From positions 1 through 24,190 of IMG/VR virus record IMGVR_UViG_3300021425_000192: a DNA stretch of 24,190 bases, one strand, 5' to 3'. The translations under genes and the position numbers were made by a program. Positions 23,980-24,190 of the stretch are shown here, in pieces; within the stretch, counting starts at the first letter, position 1; every line of letters begins with the position of its first letter. The notes beneath the pieces were generated by a model that worked only from the letters and a program-made list of their open reading frames with translations, was not told the origin of the DNA and searched no databases. The stretch comes from a virus.

Positions 23980-24190
23980 TTATACTTTATCGTTTTCCCA
24001 AGGTAATTCTTTATCACCTTCTTGGTATTTTACACCTGTGCTTGGATCCATTATATAACCATCACCTCTTGGCCAAACTTGACCTTGATGGTATACAGCG
24101 TTGTCATCATAAGTTGTTCTACCTATTTTCATGTCTGTTTGATGTTGAACTTCATGTACAACTACACGTTCAACTTCTTCTTCAGGCACG
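23980..24190 (-). CDS. C-terminal end of a protein with zinc-metallopeptidase motif HEVQH (5' end outside window)
   Basis: Only the last 69 to 70 residues lie in the window. They include EEEVERVVVHEVQHQTDMKI then GRTTYDDNAVYHQGQVWP, and end ELPWENDKV. HEVQH fits the HExxH zinc-site pattern: two histidines binding metal and a catalytic glutamate. It is preceded by the hydrophobic VVV typical of the helix start. Resembling sequences occur in phage polyvalent and virion-associated metallopeptidase-like domains. The third zinc ligand cannot be fixed from this fragment (candidates are the Asp in HQTD and downstream Asp/His). A GTG at 24189 could be read as a start but is very unlikely, because the motif would begin only ten residues in; the frame is open to the edge. 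Role unknown: virion maturation or lysis are both possible. Confidence 0.65.
   Translation of the reverse strand, partial: VPEEEVERVVVHEVQHQTDMKIGRTTYDDNAVYHQGQVWPRGDGYIMDPSTGVKYQEGDKELPWENDKV

Noticed and set aside
23980-24189. GTG at 24189 as the true start of the HEVQH protein
   Set aside because: The catalytic helix would begin about ten residues from the N-terminus and the frame is open to the window edge, so the gene almost certainly continues outside.
1-24190. tRNA genes, CRISPR arrays, insertion sequences, integrase or attachment sites
   Set aside because: No cloverleaf, regularly spaced repeat, transposase or recombinase motif, or terminal repeat was seen; the block is fully occupied by phage genes.

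Overview
The window is one uninterrupted block of genes from a tailed double-stranded DNA phage. Every supported gene lies on the minus strand, so transcription runs from right to left. Genes are packed with 1-4 nt overlaps or gaps of a few bases, and no gene-free stretch exceeds 60 bases. The DNA is AT-rich and start codons mostly lack a Shine-Dalgarno sequence; they follow A/T-only leaders instead. That style, with protein families I recognise from marine and gut Bacteroidota phages, suggests a phage of a Bacteroidota (possibly marine flavobacterial) host. The head and neck protein set (large terminase, roughly 800-residue portal, acidic scaffold-like protein, capsid protein, ring-type connector proteins, very large tail stabilisation/muzzle-type protein, ejection protein) looks like a podovirus related to, or sharing its virion module with, the crAss-like phages. 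This is family recognition by eye, not a database result.

Layout in transcription order. Right edge to about 22,930: the C-terminal end of a protein with a zinc-metallopeptidase motif (HEVQH), two small basic proteins that share the N-terminus MAFKMK, and a holin-like membrane protein. About 22,930 to 20,320: a beta-rich probable virion protein, a coiled-coil protein with an HxH motif, two small proteins, a protein made of two GroES-like halves, and a small protein in the usual position of a small terminase subunit. About 20,320 to 12,930: large terminase, portal, scaffold-like protein, major capsid protein, followed by a clear intrinsic terminator. About 12,870 to 1: a conserved virion-associated protein, a UUCG-capped hairpin, two connector/ring proteins, the 2512-residue stabilisation protein, a glycine-zipper ejection-type protein, and the start of a further large protein cut by the left edge.

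Working together: terminase packages DNA through the portal into a capsid built by the capsid and scaffold proteins. The GroES-like protein probably helps host GroEL fold virion proteins. The connector and stabilisation proteins close the head and form the short tail, and the ejection-type proteins would leave with the DNA. The holin-like protein points to lysis, but no endolysin is visible. There are no tRNA genes, CRISPR arrays, insertion sequences or integration genes. The most notable items are the tandem GroES-like protein, the MAFKMK pair beside a metallopeptidase-like protein, and the pentapeptide-repeat-flanked module in the giant tail protein.
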